From Shinisaurus crocodilurus (taxonomy: Eukaryota; Chordata; Lepidosauria; Squamata; Shinisauridae): a DNA stretch of 64,000 nucleotides. The notes beneath the pieces were generated by a model. The model searched no databases. It had not been told where the DNA came from and was given only the letters and a program-made list of their open reading frames with translations. The stretch is from assembly GCA_021292165.1 (NCBI GenBank), contig CM037879.1, forward strand, positions 289,700,272-289,764,271, written 5' to 3'. A program made the translations under genes and the position numbers. Shown piece after piece: positions 22,807 through 33,544 of this stretch. Every line of letters starts with the position of its first letter. Position 1 is the stretch's first letter.

Positions 22807-23797
22807 CATCACATTATGACACTGATGCCCAAGGTAGTGATGGGTACCTTGGGCATCCTTCAGCCTGCAACCCTGGAGATCCACCGCCACTCAGGCTAGC
22901 CAATACTGGTCTAGATGGGCCAGTGGTCGGCCCGTCGGACTCTTTGCAAGGCAGCTCACTATATACTCCTAAAGCAGCCGCCCTCCTTTTGACTCCAGAC
23001 GGCACTAGATCTCTCCGTTCTCCAGTTTTGCCGAAGCTGTCCCCCCCGCCCCTCCCGCTCCAGAAGTCCATTTCTTCTCTGTAGATTACATTTTTTATAG
23101 CCTTTCCGGGACGCAGACAGCAGCAGGAAAGCCAACCTTCGCCACCCCCACCCCACCCCCCCGCCATCACCCATGCTGAACGGTACGGTGCAGAAATGAG
23201 ACAGACACGGGAAATTGTTGTTTTTTTTAATTGGAGAAAGTGATATGGAAGAGGGGCTGTGAGCCATCAGGATCTGTGTTTTTGGGGTGGGTTGTTTTTT
23301 TTTGTTTTTTTTTAAACGAACGAAAGAAAAAAGCAGGCAGACTTGGACAGATTCCTTCCTGATGACTTTTCCATGCCCTGCAGTGACTTGTTTTCCAACG
23401 GTCCATGAGGAGCCAAAACTCTCTTTTTTTCCCTTCTTTCCCTTTTTTTCTTTTTTGGCTGGTGGAGCTCTTTGTTCTCAGTTCACGTGCAAACCGGCCT
23501 GGTTAGTGTTTTCGCTTTGCAAAAGGTGTCGCTGTAAACCGGCCCAGACTGGAGAGGCCAAGCTTTGTGGGGTATCTGCATTTCTTGGGGAATATGTAAT
23601 GTTTGCTCAAGAGGAACATAAGCACGGGGGGGGGGGCGAATAAAGAGATGTCTGACAAACTCTCCCTTCTAAGTGGCGGTGTGCCTGTTTCTAACAGGAC
23701 CCCACAGTCTCAGGCCTTGATCGCAGGGCTGGCGCCGCCACCCGGTATCCTTGGGCAGCCAGCAGGGCCCCCGTTGCTGATGCTGACCCTTGCTCCT

Positions 23798-23831
<34 letters not shown>

Positions 23832-23939
23832 GGTTTGGGAGCCGCCTGCCATTTTAATTCCCCACAATGCCCCCAATGTAGCATAGCTCTGTGGCATTCT
23901 GGGAAATGTAAAGCGGGGCCACCCAGCAGAGATTTTACT
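22807..23939. other. Unassigned sequence
   Basis: No gene recognised. Contains homopolymer tracts near 23220-23320 and an (AC)n array at 23799-23828. Confidence 0.35.
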
Positions 23940-24205
23940 TGTTTGTTTGTTTGTTTGTTTATTATATTTATTACATTTATACCCTGCCTTTTTTCCTGCA
24001 GGGAACCCAAGGCGGCTTACATAATCCTCCTCCTCCTCCTCCTCCTCTCCATTTTATCCTCACAAGAACCCTGTGAGGTAGGTTAGGCTGAGAGTCAGTG
24101 ACTGGCCCAAAGTCACCCAGTGAGTTTCATGGTTGAGCGGGGACTCGAACTCGGATCTCCCAAGTCCCAGTCCAACTCCCTCACCACTACACCACACTGG
24201 CTTTA
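23940..24205 (-). mobile_element. Sauria-type SINE
   Basis: Antisense full-length copy with a TTTG-rich tail at its 3' end (23940-23960) and 'cactacaccacactggct' at the tRNA-like head. Followed at once by another antisense copy. Confidence 0.85.
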
Positions 24206-24221
24206 CATTGCCAATATATAC

Positions 24222-24474
24222 ATTTTATTTATTTATTTATTTATTTATTATATTTATACCCCGCCTTTTTTTCCTGCAAGGAACCCAAGGCGGCTTACAT
24301 AATCCTCCTCCTCCTCTCCATTTTATCCTCACAACAACCCTGTGAGGTAGGTTAGGCTGAGAGTCAGTGACTGGCCCAAAGTCACCCAGGGAGTTTCATG
24401 GCCGAGCGGGGACTAGAACCCGGGATCTCCCGAGTCCCCAGCCCAACGCTCTCGCCGCTAGGCCACGCTGGCTC
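24222..24474 (-). mobile_element. Sauria-type SINE
   Basis: Second antisense copy in tandem, with (TTTA)n tail and head 'cgccgctaggccacgctggc'. Confidence 0.85.
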
Positions 24475-24747
24475 ACACACCGCTGCTGCCACCAGGCTAG
24501 CCTGCTGCGGGTGGAATCCACCGAGGTAGGAAGCCCACCAGAGGGCACTTTGCCAGGGGGCGGGGCTCAAATCTGTTGCCGGCACCGCTGGATCAGGAAA
24601 TGGATTTGCTAGGGTAGGCAGATGGGGGAGGGGTGGATTTTGAGAAGACAATGTGTGGTGGGCCAGTTCCAAGCTACCCCAAAGATCTGTCCCTGTCACT
24701 GTGACAGCCCCTGCTTTCTTCTCCTCTCCTTCCCAATCTGTCACTGA

Positions 24748-25350
24748 CTGGGTTCAGAGATAACACGATAACCCACACTCAAGGGTTTAGTATGGGTTGA
24801 GTGTGGGTTGTCGTTGAACTGTGGGTTGTCGTTGAACCGTGGGTTATCGTGTTGTCTAAACCCAGCCGAGATAACGAACCATTGTGAACAGCCCACAGTT
24901 CACAACCCAACAACAAACCATGGGTTGTTTGTGGCCAACAAGCATTGGCTTGTTAGCGCAGCTGGGTTCAGACAACACAATAACCCATGTTTCAGCAACA
25001 ACAACCCACACTCTTCTCGATCATCCCAGTTTGCAGGACACGGAATAATGGGCTCAAGTTACAGGAACCCAGATTCCACCTAAACATCAGGAAAAAATTC
25101 CTGACTGTGAGAGCAATAAGACAATGGAACCAACTACCTAGGGAGGTGGTGGGCTCTCCCAGTCTGGAGGCATTCAAGGTGCAGCTGGACAATCATCTGT
25201 CAGGGATGCTTTGACCTGGATTCCTGCACTGAGCAGGGGGTTGGACTCGATGGCCTTGTAGGCCCCTTCCAACTCTACTTTTCTATGATTCTATGATTCT
25301 ATGAACCCACACTCAACCCTTGAGTGTGGGTTATCAAGTTGTCTGAACCC
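24748..25350. mobile_element. GGGTTCAGACAACACG palindromic repeat, split by CR1
   Basis: Segments of 'gggttcagacaacacaataa' and 'aacccacactcaaggg' in direct and inverted order make an imperfect foldback repeat in pieces 24748-25013 and 25304-25350. Another copy is at 44946-45258. The CR1 at 25014-25303 sits between two copies of 'aacccacactc'. No coding sequence. Confidence 0.6.
25014..25303 (+). mobile_element. CR1 LINE 3' end
   Basis: 5'-truncated CR1 with 'atcccagtttgcaggacacg', 'ggaggcattcaaggtgcagc' and a tail of three ATTCTATG-like units. Flanked by the 11-bp repeat AACCCACACTC (25003-25013 and 25304-25314). Confidence 0.85.
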
Positions 25351-25811
25351 ACTCTCTATGGGTTAATAGAGATGACTGGCAAGCTGGGTCGTGCTTGTAA
25401 GTATCTTGAGGGGACATGGCGGGGTCTACTGCAGTGCCCAGCCACCGAGTTAAGCCTGCTGTTACTTCACTGACTTTCTGAGTAGCTGCAAGGGTTGGTT
25501 TTTCACTGCACGGCCAAAAGGCCACCAATGGCCACCCCTGCACAAGGGGTTGCGGGCAGTAAGTGGTGTGACAGAAGAATGAGTGGGGGGAATGATTGAC
25601 AGCAGCAGGGGAGCATGGGAAGGAACGGTGAGTGGAGTCAGAGTGAGTGACGGGTGAGGAGTGTTGTCAGCCGAGAAGTTACTGGCAGAAGAAGGGATGG
25701 AGAGAGACAGAGGAGCTAATGGGAACAGGGGTGGAGGTTGGTGGTTAGAAGACTGCAATTCCCATCATTCCCAGCCAGCTGGCACCAGGTTGGGGAAGGT
25801 CTGGGTTAGAT
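25351..25811. other. Unassigned; MITE fragment at the end
   Basis: No gene recognised. At 25743-25800 a half palindrome ('gactgcaattcccatcattc ... ggttggggaagg') of the CCTTCCCCAACCTGG group. Confidence 0.35.
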
Positions 25812-25929
25812 CAGTGTTCTCCAACCTTGGGTCCCCAGATGTTTTTGTAGCGTACCCAGCGTAGCTGGCTGGGGCATGCTGGGAGTTGTAGGCCAAAAAC
25901 ATCTGGGGACCCAAGGTTGGAGAACACTG
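25812..25929. mobile_element. CAGTGTTCTCC palindromic MITE, left arm partly deleted
   Basis: Target duplication GGTTAGAT (25804-25811 and 25930-25937) is perfect. The left arm has lost about 20 bases after 'agatgttttt'; the right arm is intact. Confidence 0.9.
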
Positions 25930-26254
25930 GGTTAGATTAGCAGGTGTAACTATTAATTCTTATCATTTACCGAATGACTACGTGTCCTGGATGTTGCATC
26001 CCACCAATAAATATCTGTTTACTGATTTAAGTACCCACTGCGCTCTGATCTGGGTGGATTCTAGGAATAACACATCTCGCCCCATGTGCAATGCTTTGAT
26101 CTTCTGCACAGTCAAGCATGGAAAGGGAAAGTCCTGCCACATGCCGCTCTGTAATTCAAGGGCTGGGCCCGGCCATTTCTTTTGGTTAAGAGGGAATAAG
26201 GACTCCGTGAACCCAGTTGAGTGACTTACCCAGTGACCACGACGAGGGGGGGGC

Positions 26255-26405
26255 CAACCTTATAGGGGAGCGTGAGCGGGACGGTGCTATTGCACTCATG
26301 CCCGGTTGTGGGCTTCCCGTCGGCATCTGGTTGGCCACTGTGCAACAGAACGCTGGACTAGGTAGGCCTTTGGTGTGATCCAGCATGGCTCTTCTTATGT
26401 TCTCA
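26255..26405 (+). mobile_element. LINE 3'-end repeat ('gatccagcatggctcttc' type)
   Basis: Same family as 6546-7308: 'ggttggccactgtgcaacag', 'gctggactaggtagg' and 'gatccagcatggctcttctt'. 5'-truncated. Confidence 0.55.
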
Positions 26406-26429
26406 CAACCACCCCGGGGGGGTTGGTTG

Positions 26430-26800
26430 ACCTAATACCAGGAGTGCCGAACCGCTTTCGCCTTGAGGTCCAAATTCAGTTTTGGAAAATCTCCCAAGGG
26501 CCACTTTCGGCGGCCACTTTTTGGCCGGTGAGGCCAAAGACCAAAGGGGCAAGCCCAAAATACCCAAAATACCAGCATGTTTTAGCTTCAAGTTCTTTCT
26601 GCCAGTAACTAAGCCTTAGGAGGGGCATTTCAACCTTTTAGAAGGGGGGGGGATAACTGTGCAAAAGCCAGGAAACCAGCAAGTGATCAGCAACTGGTGG
26701 AAAGGGGGTGGGGGCCTTCCGGTGGACCAGATTGGGACCCCAAGTGGGCTGCATTTTGTCTGAGAGCCTGAGCTTCGACACCCTTGTGATGGAGCGTGAC
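26430..26800. mobile_element. MITE-like repeat, 'caggagtgccgaacc' family
   Basis: Left end 'caggagtgccgaaccgc', right end 'gcttcgacacccttg'. A related, shorter element is at 47927-48268 with ends 'caggggtgctgaacc' and 'ggttcaacgcccc'. Shared interior includes 'cagtaactaagcc' and 'ttaggaggggcatttcaa', inverted in part. Confidence 0.5.
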
Positions 26801-27125
26801 GGGGGCGGGCCGAAGGGTCCCCACTGAGCTTTACGTATATCTCAGCAGGGATTTGAATTCTCATCTCCCCAGTCTTCTGGTGCTTCCAGACGAAGCTTTT
26901 ATTGTGCAATCACCCTGCCTTGTCCACAGAATTTTACAGGGTTTCCAGAGGTCAACATCTTCCACTCGTAACCCTCCCGTGGTCCCCCACCATTTCTTCC
27001 ATCTTTTGTCTTTCCACAAATAAAAAACCCATTAAGGAGAAAAAGACAGAATAGCAACACAGTGCCTTCTGAGTGGTGGCACCAGTATTCCTTCAACTGG
27101 AAGCACACGACCTAGTCCAAGACTT

Positions 27126-27575
27126 TATCCCTGGGGTCTCCAACGTGGCGTTCATGGCCAACAGCATGGCTGAAGTCACCTCCCTTGGCACCCACCAGGC
27201 TCCCTGCCTCTCCTGATTTTCATTTAATTTCTTAGGATTTTTTTAAAAATTAACTGGGAACCTGGGATGCTGCAAAGCAAAGTGCTTCCCTCAGGCGCCT
27301 TGTTTATTTGGTTTCCAAAGAGTGGTTTTGTGTTTTCGAGCAGAGCCCCTGCCTCCGAGTTGTACTTAGGTTCTTGGACAGGTTTCTTTTCTTTTAGTCT
27401 CACCAGCTTGCCCTCTGGGAAAGGAATGTTTTGTGACTGGCCACGCCCACAGTGGCAGCCATTTTGTGCACGGGCAAGCTCCTCTGTGGCAGCCATTTTG
27501 TGAAAGTGCCCACAACACTCTCTCAAAATTCCAAATGTGCCCCACTGACCCAAAAAGGTTGAGGATCCCTCCTTC
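27126..27575. mobile_element. MITE-like repeat, 'ggggtctccaacgtgg' family
   Basis: Left 'cctggggtctccaacgtggc', right 'aaaggttgaggatccctcc'; the ends are inverted relatives. The interior holds 'gtggcagccattttgtg' twice. Resembles a common squamate hAT-type MITE. No coding sequence. Confidence 0.5.
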
Positions 27576-28525
27576 ATCCGCTACACCCGTTTATGCGGGG
27601 AACGTCCACCAAGTTAGCATAAATACATTTGACTGGGAAATGGCTCAAGTCTCAGTAATGGATGACAAAGAGATTAAAGTTCATGGGTGGGGTGGGGGGG
27701 GAGATTCACAAAGTTTAAAGGCCCAGTCTTGGGCCTTATTTTCCGGACCTTTTCCTCTTAGTTTGAGAAGGCAGGAATGACCGAGCTCGGGACGAAGTTT
27801 AGATGGAACGAAGTTAAATTTCCCTCTTGGTGAGTGGCACTTTCCTAACATTTTGCTCCTTCTTCCCAGCATGTTTCTACCTGCACAGCCTTTGAACGTC
27901 ATCGCAAAGAGGCCCCTGCCGAGCAACACTCCCAAATCCACACCCACAGGCCTCCGGGCCTCCCCAGCTACTCTGAGGAAACTTCTTCAACTTGTTTGTC
28001 TTTCTTTCAGGACAAGTGAGAACTTGGTTCCCCACAAAGCTGGTAATTTATTACAGCATTTAATAAGACTACCAGGAGGCACGCTAGAGAACAGAAAACA
28101 AACCGGTTATTGGACGTGGCTCATACCAAACCAAGGAAATGGACTGTGTCTCCTCGCTTATAACACACACACACACACACACACACACCACCACGTGTTG
28201 ATTTCAGTATTACAAAAATCTTACCTAGATTGCTGGGAGCAAAAGTTCAACTCTGAATTCACCATCTGATGTGTTTTTTTCACCCGTCATGACAAGGAGT
28301 TGAATGGAGACAGCTTCTGGAGACCTAAAAGGAAGGGCCTTTCAGAGCCAAACTCAAAGTTCTGCAGCCTTGGACCTAAACACATGGCTCATGGCAAAAT
28401 AGCAACCGTGTATATCTCTACGCCAGCTCTTTCCCTTCCGTCATGTCTAGTAATGAATGAATAGTTGTAAGCCACTTTGGTGACCAATCTTGGCAGAAAA
28501 GCAGGATATAAATCCACTAAATAAA
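27576..28525. other. Unassigned; (AC)n at 28162-28188
   Basis: No gene recognised. The frame around 27853-28269 has no recognisable domain and ends in the AC repeat. Confidence 0.35.
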
Positions 28526-28775
28526 TACAGCAATACCTTGGATTGCAAGCATAATTCGTTCCAGAACTGTGCTTGTAATCCAAAACACTCTTATATCAAA
28601 GCGAGTCTCTCTGGCAGGCGTGAGCGGGGCCGAAATCGGCCCGCTCTGCCTCGAGCAAGATGCAAGATTGCAAGATGTCGCTTGTTTATCAAGTCAAAAA
28701 TTATTTTTAAAAATTTGCTTGTCTTGCAAAACGCTCTCAGACCAAGTTACTTGCAATCCAAGGTATTACTGTACA
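28526..28775. mobile_element. Tc1/mariner-type MITE, CAGTAATACCTTGG family, copy 1
   Basis: Ends 'cagcaataccttggattgca' and 'caatccaaggtattactg' are inverted repeats, flanked by TA on both sides, as expected for Tc1/mariner/pogo elements. Interior has 'cttgtttatcaagtcaaaaa' and 'ttgcttgtcttgcaaaacgc'. No transposase. Confidence 0.8.
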
Positions 28776-28832
28776 TAAGTACTAAAAAAAAAAAGGAATA
28801 CTAGGCATTATCCTGCATTGGGAGGGTGTCAC

Positions 28833-29008
28833 AAGTGGCTCATGCTGGCTCAACTTGTCTGAGCGTGGAAAGCTAAGCAGGGTCAGGCCTGGTTATGACT
28901 TGGATGGGAGACCCCTCCTCTAGTTTCCTGCATTGAGCAGGGGGTTGGACTCGATGGCCTTGTAGGCTCCTTCCCAACTCTATGATCTATGAAATCTATG
29001 AATCTATA
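28833..29008 (+). mobile_element. 5S rRNA-derived SINE with CR1 tail
   Basis: Plus-strand copy with a complete 5S-like control region and a tail ending in repeated 'tatgaatctat'. Confidence 0.85.
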
Positions 29009-29890
29009 AGTGCCTCCACTCCATGTCGTCAGCTGCCAATGGTGGGGAAACATGGAAGGTCGTGATGCTCTCATGACATGAGGTAAATTCTACCAGACAT
29101 TACGAAAGGGGAGGAGGAAGCTAGACCCACAGTTGCCACTTTTGGTAGGAGCCATGTGCTTGCCATGGCCTCAGCATTCAAGCTAAGGGAGATCGCTAAA
29201 CGTAGCCCACCCATATTCCTCTGCCATTCAGTGTTGCTAAATCTTCAGGCTGGAACCCTTGTTACAGAGACTCAGGGCCAAACTATATGTTATGATAAAC
29301 AGGCTTTTTTAAAAAAAAATGCTTTAAGCAGCCTGGCCCAACCTGGAGCCTTCCGAACGTGTTGGACTGCGAGCCCAATCCTTCCTAGTCAGAATGGGCA
29401 ATGGGAGATGCCAAACCACTACCCTTCTGTAGTGGTTTTCTGCCAAAATTCGGCGGCAAACCACCAATATTTTTGCTGCCACAAATTTTGGCGGTACGGC
29501 GGTGGCGGTGGCAGGAGCGGAGAGGGCCACGTCCAGCCTGTGTGTGTTGCCCATCCCGAATTAAGGGAATGAAGCAACTATTTTCAAGTAATTCCCGTCC
29601 TCTGGGGAAACTGTTGACTCTTCGTGTTATCTTTATTGTCTGTACATTAACAACCTCAGCCAAGCCTCTCTCAAAGTGAATTTGGGAGTGGCTGATAAAA
29701 TGGTTGTTGTGATGAGCTTTGGCCCCCGAAATGCAGTGAGTAACAGGCCATAAAAGATACATACGTTTCCGGCTCCCTTGATTGGCTGCAGATATTATGC
29801 ACCCACCACAACAACCGCTCTGAAAGAGAAGGTGGTGATGTACCAGTACTGTTTATGTAGCTGTTCCATAGAAGACTGCGCTGAGACAAA
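29009..29890. other. Unassigned; MITE fragment at 29327-29400
   Basis: No gene recognised. One decayed arm ('cagcctggcccaacctgg') of the CAGCCTTCCCC family. Confidence 0.35.
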
Positions 29891-30055
29891 GGCCTGTGGC
29901 TCACGCTGGCTCAGCTTGTCTGAGTGTGGAAAGCTAAGCAGGGTCAGGCCTGGTTATTACTTGGATGGGAGACCCCTCCTCTAGTTTCCTGCATTGAGCA
30001 GGGGGTTGGACTCGATAGCCTTGTAGGCTCCTTCCAACTCTATCAGATCTATGAG
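29891..30055 (+). mobile_element. 5S rRNA-derived SINE with CR1 tail
   Basis: Starts 'ggcctgtggctcacgctggc', retains box A and box C of 5S, and ends in 'tatcagatctatga'. Confidence 0.85.
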
Positions 30056-30377
30056 ATAAGCCGGTTTTGTCTCTGCTGTTATCTTTCGCATACTCCCACG
30101 CTGCAAGTGAGCGGCCCTGGACAGTGAGTGGGCCGCAACGGCCTTGGTGTGGGCGCCGCAGAAACGATAAAGAAGTGTGGCGAGTCAGCTGGGAAATATG
30201 TCATTTCAGCTGCAAGAGATCCTAGTACTGAGAAAGATCAGGGGCACGCATGATCCAGTTGAGAAGTCCTCCTGAACGGGCCTTGTCGAAAAGAAGGAGA
30301 GCTATGCAAGGTGACTCAACGGACATATGAACATTTGACACCATTGGTCTGTCTTGGCCCACGCTGTCTACAAAGGC

Positions 30378-30450
30378 CTTCCCCAACCTGGTGGCTGCCA
30401 GATGTGTTGGACTGCAACTCCCATCTGGCAGCCACCAGATTGGGGAAGCT
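30378..30450. mobile_element. Short palindromic MITE, CCTTCCCCAACCTGG family
   Basis: A compact 73-bp palindrome: 'ccttccccaacctggtggct' against 'agccaccagattggggaagc'. Confidence 0.75.
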
Positions 30451-30899
30451 TGGTCTGCAATGACTGGCGACAGCTCTCAGAGGGAGAAAAAGACCTTCCC
30501 CAACACCTGTTCTCTGAGTTCCTTTCCCCGGAGATGCCAGGGATTAAATTTGGGGTTCCCTGCACATTCCACCATTGTGCCTCTCCCCAATATTTACGCT
30601 ACGGACTTAAAAACTGGTTTAATACTTAAAAACTGGAGAAGAGAAATTATAGTTGGGTACTTTACTAAAGCTGTCTAAAGCACCCCTCACAAAGACCATT
30701 AAGTCCAGGGTCAAAAATTACCCAGCTCGCTGCACCACTGGGTAGGGAACAGGCAGTGAGGATCAGCAAAAGCCACGTGTTCCTAGTAATGTATAGGTGA
30801 GGCCTCAGTCAATGGCCAGCCAACGCTAGGACAATAATGTGGGAAAGCATTATGGGTAGGAAATGGATTAGAATGTTGAGGGCCCATAGTAGCGCCATA

Positions 30900-31235
30900 G
30901 GGTGGCCATGTGTCTTCTTTTAAAAAGGACAGTCCTCTAATTGACTGGCTGTTAGAGGACTGTCTTCCCTTTGAAGGACTGTCCGGTCCAGTTCCAGTTG
31001 AACTGCTGCAATTCCATTGCAGACCAAACAGGCAGGCACCCAGGGCACCCAGTCAGAGTCTTCTCACTATGGTGAGATATACTCTATTTCTATTTAAACT
31101 ATAATCATTGTTTCTAAATTTGCATCTATACATTGAAATTAGCATAGGCATCTTTTTTGCAAATTTGTGTCCTCTTTGGCTTCCTTTTCTGGTGATGCAT
31201 TTCCTCTTTTTGGGCAATACAGTAGTGGCCCCCTG
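30900..31235 (+). mobile_element. 'aggacagtcctc' repeat with flanking direct repeats
   Basis: Family member starting near 'agggtggccatgtgtctt' and ending near 'agtagtggccc'. It lies between two near-identical 38-39 bp blocks (30844-30881 and 31242-31280) beginning 'aaagcattatgggta'. Confidence 0.55.
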
Positions 31236-31627
31236 AGTCAAAAAGCATTATGGGTAAGGAAATGGGTTAAAATGTTGAGGACTATGAAGAAATGCCTGTA
31301 TATAACTATTGTGGTTCTGTAATGTGTACTTTGCGTGGCCTCTGTGAAGTTACAATGTTATCTGAGTAGGCCTTGTTTTGTTACTGTGAAAGGCCTGTGT
31401 GAGTCGCTGAGTGACGTTCTGAAGGGGGAGAGAGAGAGACAATCATGTGGAATGTTGTTAGGCGGAGCCTGGCTCAGGTGAATTCGATTCTGATTGGCTG
31501 GGGATTCTAGAGAGGTGGAAAAGAGCGGTTGGGAAATGACAGTTAATCAGTTGACAGCTGGAAGTTGAGTTAGTCTGGAGTAGTCAGAGAGGGAGAAGGT
31601 CTGCTAGTTGGTGTGTGGTGTTTTAAA

Positions 31628-31985
31628 AGTAGGGGTGTAGAAACCTACCTTGGGGGGTGCTCGCCTTTTTCTCGGCGAGCACCCCCCTACAAGGCGCGAA
31701 TCCCCCGCCCCCGCCGCCGCTCGATCAGCCTCGCCAGCAGCACAGGGTCCCGTCGCGTCATTTCCAGCTGCCAGGAAGTGACGCGACGGGACCCCGCGCT
31801 GCGTTTTTAGCATAAAAACCAGGCTTAAAATGGCCGCAATTTGCTATTCACGATGGGAACCCGTGCTGCCGGCGCAGCATGGATCGAGCGGCGGCCAGGT
31901 AAGGCGCAAGAGTCTCGGGGGGCCGAGTGGGCTGATTTCGGCCTGCTTTCAGCCCCCCACCCCCAAGACTCGCAGATTCATCCCT
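31628..31985. mobile_element. GC-rich MITE-like element with an internal hairpin
   Basis: Ends 'taggggtgtagaaacc' and 'gcagattcatcccta' are inverted relatives, flanked by 'ttaaaag' on both sides. Inside, 31655-31688 forms a near-perfect hairpin ('gggggtgctcgcc' against 'ggcgagcaccccc'). A second inverted pair is 'gggtcccgtcgcgtca' against 'tgacgcgacgggacc' (31746-31792). Non-coding. Confidence 0.65.
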
Positions 31986-32525
31986 ATTAAAAGGACCAAA
32001 AGGAAGCTAAGGAGAAAGTTAATAGCGAAAGCTTGAATATTAATCTATTCTTTCTCTGTGGGATAACCTTAGGTGGCTGGTGAAGATCAGGTGTAGGGAG
32101 CAGGTAGCTGTGTTATGCCAAGAGGCTGCCCCAAAGATCTTGCCAGAGGAAGGTTACACAAGCAGGCAGTAAAAACCCAGATAAACTGTCCAAGCAGCCA
32201 GAAATACAACGGGAGGAGCTTGGGTGTCAGAGGAAGACTGTACCCTGAAGCTGGACCTATTTGGCTGGGGGGTGGGGGTAATTTGGCCTGAAATAAAAGG
32301 AGTCCTTAGAGGCTTGTAGCAGCAACAGCATCTCTTGAGTCCTAAAGAATTGTCACTCAGCAGTCTTTTGGGGGAAAAAACCCACCAAAGTAAATATTAG
32401 TAATCCCTTATGTACAAAAGAGCCCCTTAATAAATTACTTGTTTAATAGTTCATCTTGTCTCTAGCATCGGTGCCCCCGTCTTACGCCTAAGCCTCTTAT
32501 ACTAGCTACTAGGAAGTTTTAAAGT

Positions 32526-32780
32526 ACAGTAATACCTTGGATTACAAGTAACTTGGTTTGAGAGCGTTTTGCAAGACAAGCAAAATTTTTAATATTTATT
32601 TAATTTTTTTTTTTTTACTTGATATACAAGCGTCGTCTTGCAATACAAGTACTGTAGTACGGCTTAAATTAAAAATCTCTGTACAAATTTTTTTTGGGGG
32701 AATTTCGTTTTGATATTAGAGTGTTTTGGATTACAAGCACCTTTCCGGAACGAATTATGCTCTCAATCCAAGGCATGACT
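32526..32780. mobile_element. Tc1/mariner-type MITE, copy 2
   Basis: Ends 'cagtaataccttggattaca' and 'tccaaggcatgactg', with TA flanks. The arms are A/T-rich and more decayed than in copies 1 and 3. Confidence 0.8.
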
Positions 32781-33544
32781 GTATTCTAACAGAATTTGTG
32801 GCAGCGGGAAAGGGTCAGCTTGTGGAACTTACGAGTTATAATGGCAGGGAGTTCTTTAGGCCCAGAAATATAAGCATTTGCTATAACGAAGAAACCCCGT
32901 AGGTGGGACTGCCCAGAGAAGGGGTAGTTTCCCCATAGGGAGAGGAAATCCCCCATAAGGACCTATAGCAGTGGCAGAATAATACTGGTACAGTCCAACG
33001 CTGGTCCCACAAGAACAAGTAAATCCTCATCTCAGATCCAGGAACTGGACCTATGAGGAGAGACTGAAAGAATTGGGCATGTTTAGCCTTCAGAAGAGGA
33101 GACTGAGGGGAGATATGATCGCACTCTTCCAGTACTTGAAGGGTTGTCACACAGAGGAGGGCCAGGATCTCTTCTCGATCATCCCAGTTTGCAGGACACG
33201 GAATCATGGGCTCAAGTTACAGGAACCCAGATTCCACCTGAACACCAGGAAAAATTTCCTAACTGGTAGAGCAATAAGACAATGGAACCAACGACCTAGG
33301 GAGGTGGTGAGCTCTCATTTCATTTCATTCATTTATTCTATTTATACCCCGCCTTTTATCCTGAAAGGAACCCAAGGCGGCTTACATAATCCTCCTCCTC
33401 CTCTCCATTTTATCCTCACAACAACCCTGTGAGGAAGGTTAGGCTGAGAGTCAGTGACTGGCCCAAAGTCACCCAGTGAGTTTCATGGCTGAGCGGGGAC
33501 TAGAACCTGGATCTCCCGAGTCCCAGTCCAACACTCTCACCACT

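Larger units (their letters stand above)
31319..32820 (+). mobile_element. Possible LTR, split by two DNA transposons
   Basis: Tentative. Promoter-like 'ctgattggctgg' near 31490, an AATAAA at about 32429, then 'ttaatagttcatcttgtctc' as in an R-U5 region, and an end 'ttctaaca' at 32784 or just after. This is followed by 'gaatttgtggcagcggg', which resembles the primer-binding start of LTR retroelements. A MITE (about 31628-31985) and a mariner-type element (32526-32780) interrupt it. No gag or pol frame follows before the CR1 at 33035. Confidence 0.25.

Noticed and set aside
22205..22819. Serine/proline-rich frame of about 200 residues
   Set aside because: Driven by the (TCC)n array and ends in a palindromic MITE.
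28833..29008. A 5S rRNA gene
   Set aside because: Only the internal control region resembles 5S. The 3' part is a CR1-like tail and the sequence recurs nine times, so it is a SINE.
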